Origin: Thiodiazotropha sp040506195 | GTDB taxonomy: Bacteria > Pseudomonadota > Gammaproteobacteria > Chromatiales > Chromatiaceae | Direction: 5' to 3' | Assembly (NCBI GenBank): GCA_040506195.1 | Contig: JBEVXH010000001.1 | Span: forward strand, 735,407-799,406 | Length of the DNA stretch: 64,000 nucleotides | The notes under the pieces: model-generated | The model's input: only the letters and a program-made list of their open reading frames with translations | What the model was told of the DNA's origin: nothing | Database searches by the model: none | Made by a program: the position numbers and the translations under genes | Shown: piece by piece, positions 1-8,296 of the stretch | How positions within the stretch are numbered: the stretch's first letter is position 1 | How the letters are laid out: each line of letters starts with the position of its first letter

Positions 1-378
1 CGCTATCGGAAAGAACTCAACTTCCGTTTCTATCGACTGGATGTGAAACACTATTACTATATCGGCGGATTCGGATCTGCCCGCTGGTTTGATCCAAGCC
101 GTATCCCGACGCCCATCCCCTTTTCAACTGCGGATGAAGCGGAACTGCTTTACCAGTTGAACTCCCACAACCATGATCTGCTGAAACAACTGCTCGATAG
201 CAATGGCATACCGGACGATACCCCCGTCGAAGTTGTCGGTCTTGATCCCTTTGGGCTGGATGTCCGCCTGACCACGGGCTTGAGGCGTCTCCAGTTTAAA
301 ATCAGTTGCGAAGATAAGTCAGCATTCCTGAAACACATTGCTGCAATCTCCAACACTTCCACATCAGACACGCCTTAG
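1..378 (+). CDS. HugZ-like pyridoxamine 5'-phosphate oxidase fold protein, C-terminal part
   Basis: The frame is open from the first base and ends at TAG, giving the last 125 residues of a protein whose start lies outside the window. The stretch YYYIGGFGSARWFDP is characteristic of HugZ-type proteins (PNPOx-like split barrel plus a DUF2470 C-terminal domain) that bind haem and are tied to haem utilisation or flavin/haem redox chemistry. The part after that motif (DEAELLYQLNSHN onward) corresponds to the DUF2470-like region. No haem-uptake gene is visible next to it. The family call rests on this motif and could be a general PNPOx-family protein instead. Confidence 0.7.
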   Translation, partial: RYRKELNFRFYRLDVKHYYYIGGFGSARWFDPSRIPTPIPFSTADEAELLYQLNSHNHDLLKQLLDSNGIPDDTPVEVVGLDPFGLDVRLTTGLRRLQFKISCEDKSAFLKHIAAISNTSTSDTP

Positions 379-488
379 ACCGGATTCCTAAAACCAGGAT
401 TTTTTTGGGGTGGAAACAGACTGGTATTTCACATTAAACTTCGCCTCGAAAATAACCTACCTTTTTAGTTGGTAATAGGAGCGGCAAA

Positions 489-788
489 ATGAATACAGAA
501 CTACCTGAGCGCGATGGAGATGGCTATCTCACCGATATGAACGCATGGACACCGGAAATCGCCAATGCCATGGCAGAAGACGACGAGTATGAACTCACCG
601 ATGAGAAATGGCGGCAGATCCTGAAAGCTCGGGAGTATTATGATGAGTTCAACGTAGTGCCGCCTATCCGCAAATTCTCAAAATATCTAGGCGCTGATCA
701 GAAAGCCATGTTCAAGCTTTGGCTTACGGGTCCGATGAAACCGATTACCAAATATGGCGGGCTGCCAAAACCCACCGGCTGCGTCTAA
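489..788 (+). CDS. TusE/DsrC/DsvC family sulfur relay protein
   Basis: A 99-aa protein with the full DsrC-family fold signature: an N-terminal DGDGYLTDMNAW segment, a central helix-turn-helix-like part (EYYDEFNVVPPIRKFSKYL) and the C-terminal arm GLPKPTGCV. In the family the penultimate cysteine (here Cys98) carries persulfide sulfur. DsrC proper has a second cysteine ten residues earlier; here that position is not Cys (arm reads KPITKYGG), which is the TusE-like pattern. TusE passes sulfur to MnmA for 2-thiouridylation of tRNA wobble U, but no tusBCD or dsr genes are nearby, so the partner is unknown. The start ATG has AGGAG 8 bases upstream. Confidence 0.8.
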   Translation: MNTELPERDGDGYLTDMNAWTPEIANAMAEDDEYELTDEKWRQILKAREYYDEFNVVPPIRKFSKYLGADQKAMFKLWLTGPMKPITKYGGLPKPTGCV

Positions 789-942
789 TAATGAGTTTAT
801 CCTCTACGACAAACCTCACCCTGCCGGGTTCCGAAGCATAGAGTGAGTCTTGACGTACTATAACCTGAGAACTGTCGGTAGACTTCCCCCCAATATATCC
901 CTTCGTTAACATAGTCAGCTTTGTCGAACGGAAAAGGGTGAT

Positions 943-2148
943 ATGACCTCAACCACACTGCTTGGTCAACTGAGCAGTCTGCACGCATCGCAGATTGAAC
1001 TATTGACGTCCATTCCAGACGCAGATTGCGCCAGACGATTTCATCCACGACTTGCCTCACTCAACTGGTATTTCGGCCGTGGCGTCTATCTGGAACTGCT
1101 ATGGCTCAGAGAGCGGTTACAACGCGATGACGACCTTTCCATGAGAGTTGAACAACTCTTTTCTCCGAATGCATTGACCCTGGAACAACAATGCAGCCGG
1201 TTGCCACCTGTTGATCACCTGATCAACTGGGGTTCGGAGATCCATGACGAACATCTGCGCAGACTAGCCACTCCATCCGCACTGCCCGATCATCCCTGGC
1301 TCCATCATGACAGGCTCCCCTGGTTCCTGCTGCAAGAGCAGGCGAAACTCTATGAAGCCATGTTGATACTCCTTAACCAGCGATCTCTCCAGGAACGGGA
1401 TCAGGCATATCAATGCAAGGAACCGCTTGAACCCGGTATACCCAAATGGGAAACCAGGGAGATTTCCCAGGGACACTACCGCATCGGCGCCCGGGATGAA
1501 CCACGCGCTTACGATAATGAGCTGCCGCCACAAGCCGTTGAACTCAGCAGTTTTCGGATAGCATTGACGCCGGTATCAAATGCGCAATATCTCAGTTTTA
1601 TGCAGGCGGACGGTTATAGCGATGAATCTCTGTGGAGTAACGAAGGTTTGCAGTGGCTGAATCATCATGGTCACAGACACCCCGAATACTGGCGGCAGGA
1701 TCATAGAGGTGGTTGGTATGAAGTGGCTATCAATGGTATCTCCCACCTGCCGCCCCATGAACCGGTCACCGGTATCTCCCACTATGAGGCCCAAGCCTTC
1801 TGCAACTGGGTTGGCCGCCGTGAAAACGGTGAATTTTCAGGTGCCGTGATCCAGCATGAATATCAGTGGGAATTGGCAGTGCGCACGGGCGTTGTGAGTC
1901 AAATGGGGCGCGCCTGGGAGTGGTGCGGTAACAAATATCACCACTATCCCTCATTTCAACCCTTTCCCGATGACAGGGTTTCGCCCCAGGCTGTTGACGA
2001 TAAACACTACTCTCTGCGGGGTGCCAGCTTACACACACAACCCATACTGCGTCGCGCCAGTTTCCGTCACTGGGCATTGCCCTCTGACCACCACCAGTTC
2101 ACAACCGTCCGACTGGTCTTCCCGCCACGTCATAAATGGACTTCATAG
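943..2148 (+). CDS. EgtB-like DinB/formylglycine-generating-enzyme-fold protein with degenerate iron site
   Basis: 401 aa. Residues about 1-150 resemble the DinB-like helical domain and about 170-395 the FGE-sulfatase (SUMF1) domain of EgtB/OvoA sulfoxide synthases; see GRAWEWCGNKYH, the YSLRGAS segment and RRASFRHWALPSDHHQF, the hallmark C-terminal block. EgtB binds Fe(II) through one His in the first helix and a HX3HXE motif. Here the corresponding stretches read LNWYFGRGVY (residues 40-49) and QEQAKLYEAM (131-140), so all three histidine ligands appear to be replaced. The protein is therefore likely not an ordinary ergothioneine synthase. No egtD neighbour is present. The start follows AAAGGGTGAT; an alternative downstream start is not obvious. 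Confidence 0.7.
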   Translation: MTSTTLLGQLSSLHASQIELLTSIPDADCARRFHPRLASLNWYFGRGVYLELLWLRERLQRDDDLSMRVEQLFSPNALTLEQQCSRLPPVDHLINWGSEIHDEHLRRLATPSALPDHPWLHHDRLPWFLLQEQAKLYEAMLILLNQRSLQERDQAYQCKEPLEPGIPKWETREISQGHYRIGARDEPRAYDNELPPQAVELSSFRIALTPVSNAQYLSFMQADGYSDESLWSNEGLQWLNHHGHRHPEYWRQDHRGGWYEVAINGISHLPPHEPVTGISHYEAQAFCNWVGRRENGEFSGAVIQHEYQWELAVRTGVVSQMGRAWEWCGNKYHHYPSFQPFPDDRVSPQAVDDKHYSLRGASLHTQPILRRASFRHWALPSDHHQFTTVRLVFPPRHKWTS

Positions 2149-2300
2149 GCCTGATACCAGAACTTTACAGCCCCCCTCGGGAACGGAATTCACCAATTCG
2201 ACCACCCGCCCACTATTTAAGAACGAATCAACTAAAGAATCGGGAAAAACTGCCAACAAACGGATTAGAACGGCTGTATTTAAAGGAAGCTGCATCAATC

Positions 2301-2537
2301 ATGGGTATCAATTCGATAACAGGACCGGCACTTCAGGGGATTCAAAAGGGATTCCAGGGGATGCGTCGTGTAGCATCGGAGATCGCCAGCACCCAGCAGA
2401 CAAATCAAACCAAACCGACTGATCTCTCCCGTGCCATGGTTGAACTGCAACAACACGCCAACCATACCAAGGCACAAGTGAAAACCCTGAAAACCGCCAA
2501 CGAACTGATCGGCACGCTGATCGATGAGCGCGTATAG
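2301..2537 (+). CDS. Small flagellar rod/hook-like protein (78 aa)
   Basis: The frame is open further upstream, but ATG 2301 has AAGGAAG 11 bases before it and gives a protein beginning MGINSITGPALQGIQKG. The N-terminal heptad-rich segment followed by QGMRRVASEIAS resembles the N-terminal rod helix of flagellar axial proteins (FlgB/FlgC/FlgE), and the end, VKTLKTANELIGTLIDE, resembles their C-terminal VKTADEMLGTLLD helix. The middle is a short polar linker rich in Gln, Thr and Asn. It looks like the two terminal helices of an axial protein joined without a central domain. No flagellar gene lies in the window, so the role is open. Confidence 0.6.
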   Translation: MGINSITGPALQGIQKGFQGMRRVASEIASTQQTNQTKPTDLSRAMVELQQHANHTKAQVKTLKTANELIGTLIDERV

Positions 2538-2549
2538 AAATAGGGTTGT

Positions 2550-3392
2550 TTAGTCTAAAAACAACATCGAGAGATCAACTGCTCGGACATCCTTGGTCAA
2601 GGCACCGACGGAGATATCATCCACACCCGTCTCGGCAATCAAGCGTATTGTCTCGAGGTTAACGCCACCGGAAGCCTCAAGTCTTGCCTGTCCGGCATTC
2701 ATCTCCACCGCATCACGCAACATCTTCAGCCCAAAGTTATCCAACAGTATCCTTGTGGCGCCGGCGGACAACGCCTCATCAAGCTGAGCCAAGGATTCCA
2801 CCTCCACCTCGATCTCCAACCCGTCGGTTGCGATCTGGTTAGCCCTTTTCAGAGCGGCCTCGATCGATCCGGCAATTTGCACATGATTCTCTTTAAGGAG
2901 GATGGCATCATACAGACCAATACGGTGATTCCGGCCACCACCACAGGCCACCGCATATTTCTGCTGCACCCTAAGGCCGGGAATGGTCTTTCGAGTGTCA
3001 AGTATGGTCACACCCGTTCCCTGCACTGCCTCCACATAGCGACGTGTTACCGTTGCTGTTGCCGATAGGGTCTGTAAATAATTGAGGGCCGTCCGTTCAC
3101 CGCTCAACAAGGATCTATTGTTACCCTGCAACCTGCAAAGCACCGAGCCGGGGGTGACAGAGTCTCCATCTGCAACCCGCCAATCGAGTTCAATGCTCCC
3201 ATCCAATTGACCGAAGACTTGGTTCACCCAGGCAACACCACATATCACGGCATCTTCTCGGCAGAGAATGTGTGCTCGCGCCAGCACGTGCTCATCCAGC
3301 AACTCGGCAGTCAAATCGCCAGTACCAAGATCCTCCGACAATGCAAGTCCGACCTGTTCATTGATCAGGCTGAGGGGTGGCAGCCTATTCAT
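2550..3392 (-). CDS. nadC: Nicotinate-nucleotide pyrophosphorylase (carboxylating)
   Basis: 280 aa, full length for NadC. It converts quinolinate and PRPP to nicotinate mononucleotide, CO2 and PPi in de novo NAD synthesis. Visible signatures are EDLGTGDLTAELL near the N-terminus, the substrate-binding DTRKTIPGLR segment, the QKYAVACGGGRNHRIGLYD block and DAILLKENHV, followed by the TIM-barrel strand sequence RILLDNFGLK. The ATG overlaps the stop of the upstream FKBP gene by four bases (ATGA), so the two are translationally coupled. The gene ends head to head with the 78-aa plus-strand gene. Confidence 0.96.
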   Translation of the reverse strand: MNRLPPLSLINEQVGLALSEDLGTGDLTAELLDEHVLARAHILCREDAVICGVAWVNQVFGQLDGSIELDWRVADGDSVTPGSVLCRLQGNNRSLLSGERTALNYLQTLSATATVTRRYVEAVQGTGVTILDTRKTIPGLRVQQKYAVACGGGRNHRIGLYDAILLKENHVQIAGSIEAALKRANQIATDGLEIEVEVESLAQLDEALSAGATRILLDNFGLKMLRDAVEMNAGQARLEASGGVNLETIRLIAETGVDDISVGALTKDVRAVDLSMLFLD

Positions 3393-3736
3393 CCCTCGAC
3401 GGAAAGTAGTTCAACATCGAATACCAATGTGGCATTCGGAGGGATTACGCCGCCGGCTCCCTGAGCGCCATACCCCAATTGCGGTGGAATCGTCAGCCTT
3501 CTTTTTCCACCCACCTTCATGCCGGCAACCCCCTCATCCCATCCGGCAATCACCATGCCCTTGCCTAAAGTAAAATCAAAGGGTTGGTTACGATCCAGGG
3601 AGGAGTCGAATTTTTCTCCATCGAGCAGCCAGCCGGTATAGTGTACCGAGACCCGATTACCGGATATTGCAATATCCCCTGTCCCCTTGTTCAGATCTTC
3701 AAACTTCAGCCCGGAATCTGTCATTTTTTCACTCAT
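3389..3736 (-). CDS. FKBP-type peptidyl-prolyl cis-trans isomerase
   Basis: 115 aa from ATG 3736. A single FKBP domain: VHYTGWLLDGEKFDSS, the GKGMVIAGWDEGVAGMKVGG core with the active-site Trp, RRLTIPPQLGYG and FDVELLSVE. No signal peptide is visible, so it is probably cytoplasmic and catalyses prolyl isomerisation during folding. An ATG six codons upstream exists, but it lacks a ribosome binding site, whereas ACAGGG lies just before ATG 3736. The gene is coupled to nadC by an ATGA overlap, a pairing that says little about function. Confidence 0.9.
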   Translation of the reverse strand: MSEKMTDSGLKFEDLNKGTGDIAISGNRVSVHYTGWLLDGEKFDSSLDRNQPFDFTLGKGMVIAGWDEGVAGMKVGGKRRLTIPPQLGYGAQGAGGVIPPNATLVFDVELLSVEG

Positions 3737-3890
3737 AATCAACCCTGTCCTCATAACGGTGTAATGAAACAGTCAACAGACCGACATACGGTCGATTGGA
3801 AATTCTTATCAGCTGCTTATGCATGGCGTCAAGCCATCGCTTTGTGTGGCATGTGGTGCCTGATAGGGATAAATCCGCTTCTTTAACAGG

Positions 3891-3925
3891 CTAGGGCCTG
3901 TTAGCACTCACCCAATCGGCCCTAG
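3891..3925. repeat. Perfect 8-bp inverted repeat carrying a CTAGGGCCTG-type element
   Basis: CTAGGGCC (3891-3898) is repeated in inverse as GGCCCTAG (3918-3925) around a 19-base loop; the right arm overlaps the TAG stop of the DUF1631 gene. An alternative hairpin AACAGG/CCTGTT shares the same bases. It could stabilise the 3' end of the DUF1631 transcript; there is no U-tract, so it is not a standard terminator. The first 18 bases recur, with two changes, at 12984-13001. Confidence 0.5.
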
Positions 3926-6252
3926 GCAGATGCAGAGGTTGAAGTTGTTTTCTTCAAAGCATCGAGCATTGCATCCAGGGCTCGATCCATGATCGGCTTG
4001 GCTGAAAGCTCCACCTTTTTCACCGTGCCTTCACGCAAACGCTTGGCCAGGCCGAAGGTGGTGAGTTCCATGGCTTTCATGCCCTTACGGTTAACGAAGA
4101 TATAGGTATCTGTAACATTGCTTTTCCACGACAATTTGACCCGAACCTTGCTGCTTCCATCAATGATTTCAAGCCATTCACCGGTTTCCATATCGACCGC
4201 CTGATGAGTGAAATCATCATTCTCACTGATCGTTTCTTCCGCCATCTCCTGCAGTTGGCTGTTGGGATCAGCCACAAGTTTGCTATCCGGAAAATGAATC
4301 TCATACTGGTTAACCGGCATCGTACCAGCGGTATGCATCTGACTGCTGTCTCCGCCTCGCAGGACGCCAATATGGCAGTTTTGCAGCTCTTTAAACAATT
4401 TGGCCATTTTATGCTGATCAAATGAGATACTGTTCAGCCGTTCGCGGATATTTCTCAACAGTTCAGGGATACCGCGCAGTAATTGCTGCCTTTCCCCATA
4501 TTCAGATTTGGGTTGTACACTCCATAACAGTCTGTCAACGATATCCAACGCCTCGCTCCAGCCTTTACTCTCCGATCCTTCACGCAGGTAGACGAGTAAC
4601 AGTACATCTTTCCAGCCATCCTCAAGAATAGACATCACCGCCTCGGGAATGACATTTTGAGTGCGCAACCGCTTGTTTAGCTCTTCAGAAACTATCTGCT
4701 TGGCTGATTTGAGTTGCTCTTTTCCCTTGGTTATCTGATTGGTACGCTGCTCCGCGATCTGTGCGCCCCGCTGCTCCTTCTGCCACCAACTCGAGAAATC
4801 CTCTTCCAACTCCGCAAACAGACCGGGGTCGTCGTGGAACTCGTTCAAAACCCTTTTTACTACCTGCTCGATCTTTTTATACAGGGTGTCGTTGGCACGA
4901 TCACCTGTATCATTCCAGCCAACAGCCGCCTGAGCCAGACTGTTGAGTAAACGTCTTGCGGGATGAACCTTCTGACTGAAAAATGTCTTATCGATGATCG
5001 CCACTTTCAGCATGGGTATCTGCAGACGACTGATCAGAGCCTTCATGGCGTCGGGCAGGCTGTAATCATCGAGGATAAACTCGAAGATCATGGAGATGAC
5101 ATCGATAGTATCGTTATCCGCATCCCCAAGAGAACGTACGACCTGACCATCCCTGGCGATCTGCAGATCAGTGACCAATTGAGCCCGCATCTCATCGGGT
5201 GTCAGGGGTTGATTGACTCGACGCCCTTGAGGCAGCATCACCACATTCGACTGCTGGATAGCTGAGAGCGCACCCAGGAGCTCACCCGTATCAACAACTG
5301 GAACATTGCCAGCCGGTGGGGTAAGCATCAGACTGGATGTCATCAGACTGCTTCCACCGGCACTTGCACGTCTGAGGTTGAGCAGTTGCTGCAGGTTTGA
5401 AAACAACTCAGCCTGGATCACCTCTTCGGTTGCGGTGGATGCGGGTGCGGATGAACTCATATAGGATGAGTCACTTGCCATGTGGCTTTCGCCCCCATCA
5501 CCACGCAAGCTTGGGGAAACCGGATTGCGGCGGACCTTTGGTGTCAGCTTGGGTATGACGCCGGCACGGCCCAAGAGCAGATTGATCTCATCATACAGGC
5601 CACCGATATAGTGCATCACGTGGCGGTCGAACAACTTGTAGACAACCAATTTGACCGGCAGCTCAACTGATACACCCGCCATCGATATCTGGAATGCGTT
5701 GCAGATGACACCCGGTGCCAGTGGGGTGTGTTGGGCCAAAGTCTCATCGACAGAGCCACCCCCGATCAGGTAGCCGAAACGTTGGCTCATGGCATAGAGT
5801 TCGCGGGTGTAGCGGCTCTCGGATTTGCTGACCATATTAGTGACGGCTAATGAGTCTTCCAGATCCTCATCATCCACCAGCGACATTTCCGATTCCAGAC
5901 TCAGTTCATCGAGGGTCGGTTGTTGGATCGTTATTTCGCCCGTTTGCCAGTAACTATCGTAGGCCCGCAGGATTTCCTGGTTAAACTTGCGATCGATACC
6001 TGACCGCTGCTTGCGGAGCTCTCGCATGGAGTCGAAATAGATATTCTGCAGGGCGTTGCTCTCGGATTTGTTGGCCATTTCATAGAGAGCATCATCGAGA
6101 TTCTCGAATAGGCCACTCATCAATTTTGGTAACGTTTTACCTACGAGATTGCGACATTCAGACGCAATCCTACGTCCGTTCACGTCAAGAGTGATTTTTT
6201 TTCGACGGGGCACAGCTGAGCCGAATGTAATAATGTTGTCTTGCCTTCGCAT
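3922..6252 (-). CDS. DUF1631 family protein
   Basis: 776 aa, typical length for DUF1631 proteins of gammaproteobacteria. The N-terminus (SECRNLVGKTLPKLMSGLFENLDDALYEMA), the central ISRLQIPMLKVAIIDKTFFS segment with HPARRLLNSLAQAAVGW, and the C-terminal VDMETGEWLEI ... FVNRKGMKAMELTTFGLA block are family hallmarks; the C-terminal part has a small beta-barrel, PilZ-like look. No membrane segment or signal peptide is seen, so it is probably cytoplasmic. The function is not established; the family is sometimes mislabelled thymidine phosphorylase. Residues about 240-330 are low-complexity Ser/Ala rich. It stands alone, upstream of the FKBP-nadC pair on the same strand with 185 bases between. Confidence 0.85.
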   Translation of the reverse strand: MRRQDNIITFGSAVPRRKKITLDVNGRRIASECRNLVGKTLPKLMSGLFENLDDALYEMANKSESNALQNIYFDSMRELRKQRSGIDRKFNQEILRAYDSYWQTGEITIQQPTLDELSLESEMSLVDDEDLEDSLAVTNMVSKSESRYTRELYAMSQRFGYLIGGGSVDETLAQHTPLAPGVICNAFQISMAGVSVELPVKLVVYKLFDRHVMHYIGGLYDEINLLLGRAGVIPKLTPKVRRNPVSPSLRGDGGESHMASDSSYMSSSAPASTATEEVIQAELFSNLQQLLNLRRASAGGSSLMTSSLMLTPPAGNVPVVDTGELLGALSAIQQSNVVMLPQGRRVNQPLTPDEMRAQLVTDLQIARDGQVVRSLGDADNDTIDVISMIFEFILDDYSLPDAMKALISRLQIPMLKVAIIDKTFFSQKVHPARRLLNSLAQAAVGWNDTGDRANDTLYKKIEQVVKRVLNEFHDDPGLFAELEEDFSSWWQKEQRGAQIAEQRTNQITKGKEQLKSAKQIVSEELNKRLRTQNVIPEAVMSILEDGWKDVLLLVYLREGSESKGWSEALDIVDRLLWSVQPKSEYGERQQLLRGIPELLRNIRERLNSISFDQHKMAKLFKELQNCHIGVLRGGDSSQMHTAGTMPVNQYEIHFPDSKLVADPNSQLQEMAEETISENDDFTHQAVDMETGEWLEIIDGSSKVRVKLSWKSNVTDTYIFVNRKGMKAMELTTFGLAKRLREGTVKKVELSAKPIMDRALDAMLDALKKTTSTSASA

Positions 6253-6777
6253 CTATTGCCACTTGAAGGTATCCATCAATATCCAAAATGATGCCGACCG
6301 GTCCCTGATACCCGCATCTAGCCTAAGGCTATGTTACTTCACGGATATCGTTTGAGAATAACCTCACACTAAACGCCTTTCACCGACAAGAAATGAAGCT
6401 AAATACCCAGGGCACAAAGGGAAAATTAGCACCAAACGCACGTATAATCAATGAGTTCTACAAAAAACCAATCATATGTTCGTCACGCCAGCCGGCACCA
6501 TCCCGGCTGAGTGCCTCATACTTTTGCGAAATTAATTCCGATCAGCCACTCTTCCACCCATCGATGAAAAGAGAATCCCACCCAATTTGGCAGGTGAATT
6601 GATGACTATGGGCGTTTATACCACCAAACCGGATCGACCCGATCCCCAATATAGGGTAATTTGAGGAATAGAAGCTAACGTGAATCTAAGGTATTGTTTA
6701 ATGATTGAGGAATAGCTTCAAAAGGCCTCCCCTCACAGAAGAGCAATAAACGACCTGAAACAGCCCCACTTCCATCG
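6253..6777. other. 525-bp intergenic region between divergent DUF1631 and DUF1538 genes
   Basis: No convincing coding sequence: the only longer frame (6393-6602) lacks a ribosome binding site and family resemblance. The region holds a small perfect inverted repeat AGCCGG/CCGGCT (6490-6508) and, next to the DUF1538 operon, a direct repeat with a nested inverted repeat (listed separately). Being the shared upstream region of two divergent transcription units, it should contain both promoters; I could not pick a convincing -35/-10 pair. Confidence 0.6.
6661..6719. promoter_or_regulatory. Candidate operator: direct repeat TTGAGGAATAG with nested inverted repeat
   Basis: TTGAGGAATAG occurs at 6661-6671 and again at 6705-6715, a 44-base period (about four helical turns). 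GAAGCTA (6671-6677) and TAGCTTC (6713-6719) form a perfect inverted repeat over the same span. The element ends 58 bases before the first DUF1538 start, a suitable place for a transcription-factor site. Binding is inferred from symmetry only. Confidence 0.4.
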
Positions 6778-7509
6778 ATGCGCCTACTCAAACGCCTATT
6801 CTCTTCCCTTGCCGACAGCACCCGTGATCTGCTGCCGATTGTACTTGTTATCGCCTTTTTTCAGTTGGTGGTCCTGCAACAGCCAATACCCAATCTCGGC
6901 ACCATCCTCATAGGATCTGTGCTGGTCCTGCTGGGCCTGACCCTGTTTATCGAGGGCTTGAATCTCGGCCTATTTCCAATCGGTGAAGGTATGGCATGGG
7001 ATTTTGCACGGAAGGGCAGCCTGACCTGGCTGCTGCTGTTCGCTTTCGCCCTCGGATTCGGTACAACGGTGGCTGAGCCCGCGTTGATCAAAATCGCCCA
7101 GGAGGCAGCCAATGTGGCCGCTGTCGGTGGAATGATCGAAAATACACCCCATGCACAAGAGGAGTATGCCCAAGGATTACGCTACACCGTAGCGATATCC
7201 GTCGGATTCGCAATTTTGTTCGGCGTATTGCGTATCGTCAAGGGTTGGCCCGTGGAGTATCTGATCATTGGCGGCTATCTTGGCGTTGTATTAATGACAG
7301 CTATAGCACCAAAAGAAATTATTGGTATTGCATATGACTCAGGTGGGGTCACTACATCCACGGTCACCGTTCCCCTGGTTACCGCCCTTGGCGTAGGACT
7401 CGCCTCCAGCATCAAGGGCCGCAATCCAATGACCGATGGATTCGGCTTGATCGCCTTTGCCTCTCTGACCCCGATGATCTTCGTCATGGGATATGGATTG
7501 TTGCTATGA
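6778..7509 (+). CDS. DUF1538 domain membrane protein (first copy)
   Basis: 243 aa, about seven predicted membrane segments starting at residues 18-30. Family blocks: GLTLFIEGLNLGLFPIGE, ALGFGTTVAEPALI, and YDSGGVTTSTVTVPLVTALG followed by GRNPMTDGFGLIAFASLTPM. The conserved Thr/Ser-rich and Glu-Pro motifs inside membrane segments suggest an ion or small-solute channel or carrier, but the transported species is not known. It is a paralogue of the next gene, and the ATG of that gene overlaps its stop (ATGA). The operon goes on with PII-like and CBS proteins, which in other systems gate transporters. ATG 6778 has only a weak ribosome binding site. Confidence 0.85.
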   Translation: MRLLKRLFSSLADSTRDLLPIVLVIAFFQLVVLQQPIPNLGTILIGSVLVLLGLTLFIEGLNLGLFPIGEGMAWDFARKGSLTWLLLFAFALGFGTTVAEPALIKIAQEAANVAAVGGMIENTPHAQEEYAQGLRYTVAISVGFAILFGVLRIVKGWPVEYLIIGGYLGVVLMTAIAPKEIIGIAYDSGGVTTSTVTVPLVTALGVGLASSIKGRNPMTDGFGLIAFASLTPMIFVMGYGLLL

Positions 7510-8291
7510 ACGAAGCCTTGCAGCACTTCTTCGCAGTGATGATAGGCACGATTCTCGATGTCCTGCCGATCGCCGGTATCCTTATTGGCTTCCAGTTCCT
7601 GGTTCTGCGCAGACCGATAAAAAACCCTAAAGAGGTCCTGTTTGGCTTTCTTCTGGTTCTGATTGGCCTGGTATTGTTCCTGGAGGGGCTGGATCTGGCC
7701 CTCTTCCCACTGGGCGAGTTGATGGCGAATCAGCTCACCTCCCCTGAAATACTCAATATTCCCACTACGGCCGGTACCGTTCAATGGCACCACTACTTCT
7801 GGGTCTATCTGTTTGCGGCCAGCATCGGCTTCTCCACCACCATTGCAGAACCCTCCCTGATTGCTGTCGCCATCAAGGCGAATCAAGTCTCTGCAGGCGC
7901 CATCAGTCAGTGGGGATTACGCATTGCGGTAGCCATCGGCGTTGCGGTAGGCATCTCCTTGGGTTGCTACCGGATTATTTCCGGCACGCCTTTACACTGG
8001 TACATCATGGCGGGTTATGTGGTGGTGATTGTGCAGACAGTCTATGCCCCTCGCTCGATCATTGCCCTGGCTTACGATTCCGGGGGGGTAACCACTTCCA
8101 CTGTCACGGTTCCACTGGTTGCGGCTCTTGGACTTGGGCTATCGAGTAATATACCTGGACGCAATCCTGTGATGGACGGCTTTGGCCTCATCGCCTTTGC
8201 CAGCCTTTTTCCGATCATGTCAGTCATGGCCTACGCTCAGCTGAGCGAATGGCGTTCGAAAAAAATAAAGACAGATGATACAACGAGGTAA
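7506..8291 (+). CDS. DUF1538 domain membrane protein (second copy)
   Basis: 261 aa, the same topology and blocks as the first copy: GLVLFLEGLDLALFPLGE, SIGFSTTIAEPSLI, YDSGGVTTSTVTVPLVAALG and GRNPVMDGFGLIAFASLFP. The two copies probably arose by tandem duplication and may work as a heterodimer, like many two-gene carriers. It differs in a longer loop at about residues 80-100 and in a charged C-terminal tail (SEWRSKKIKTDDTTR) that could meet the cytosolic PII or CBS partner. Translation is coupled to the first copy. Substrate unknown. Confidence 0.85.
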   Translation: MNEALQHFFAVMIGTILDVLPIAGILIGFQFLVLRRPIKNPKEVLFGFLLVLIGLVLFLEGLDLALFPLGELMANQLTSPEILNIPTTAGTVQWHHYFWVYLFAASIGFSTTIAEPSLIAVAIKANQVSAGAISQWGLRIAVAIGVAVGISLGCYRIISGTPLHWYIMAGYVVVIVQTVYAPRSIIALAYDSGGVTTSTVTVPLVAALGLGLSSNIPGRNPVMDGFGLIAFASLFPIMSVMAYAQLSEWRSKKIKTDDTTR

Positions 8292-8296
8292 ATCTC

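Noticed and set aside
2545..2565. GTTGTTT/AAACAAC inverted repeat between the 78-aa gene and nadC
   Set aside because: It lies partly inside the last codons of nadC, is A/T rich and has no following T-run, so I do not call it a terminator.
6393..6602. 69-codon plus-strand frame in the large intergenic region
   Set aside because: No ribosome binding site, no family resemblance and no hydrophobic or coiled pattern.
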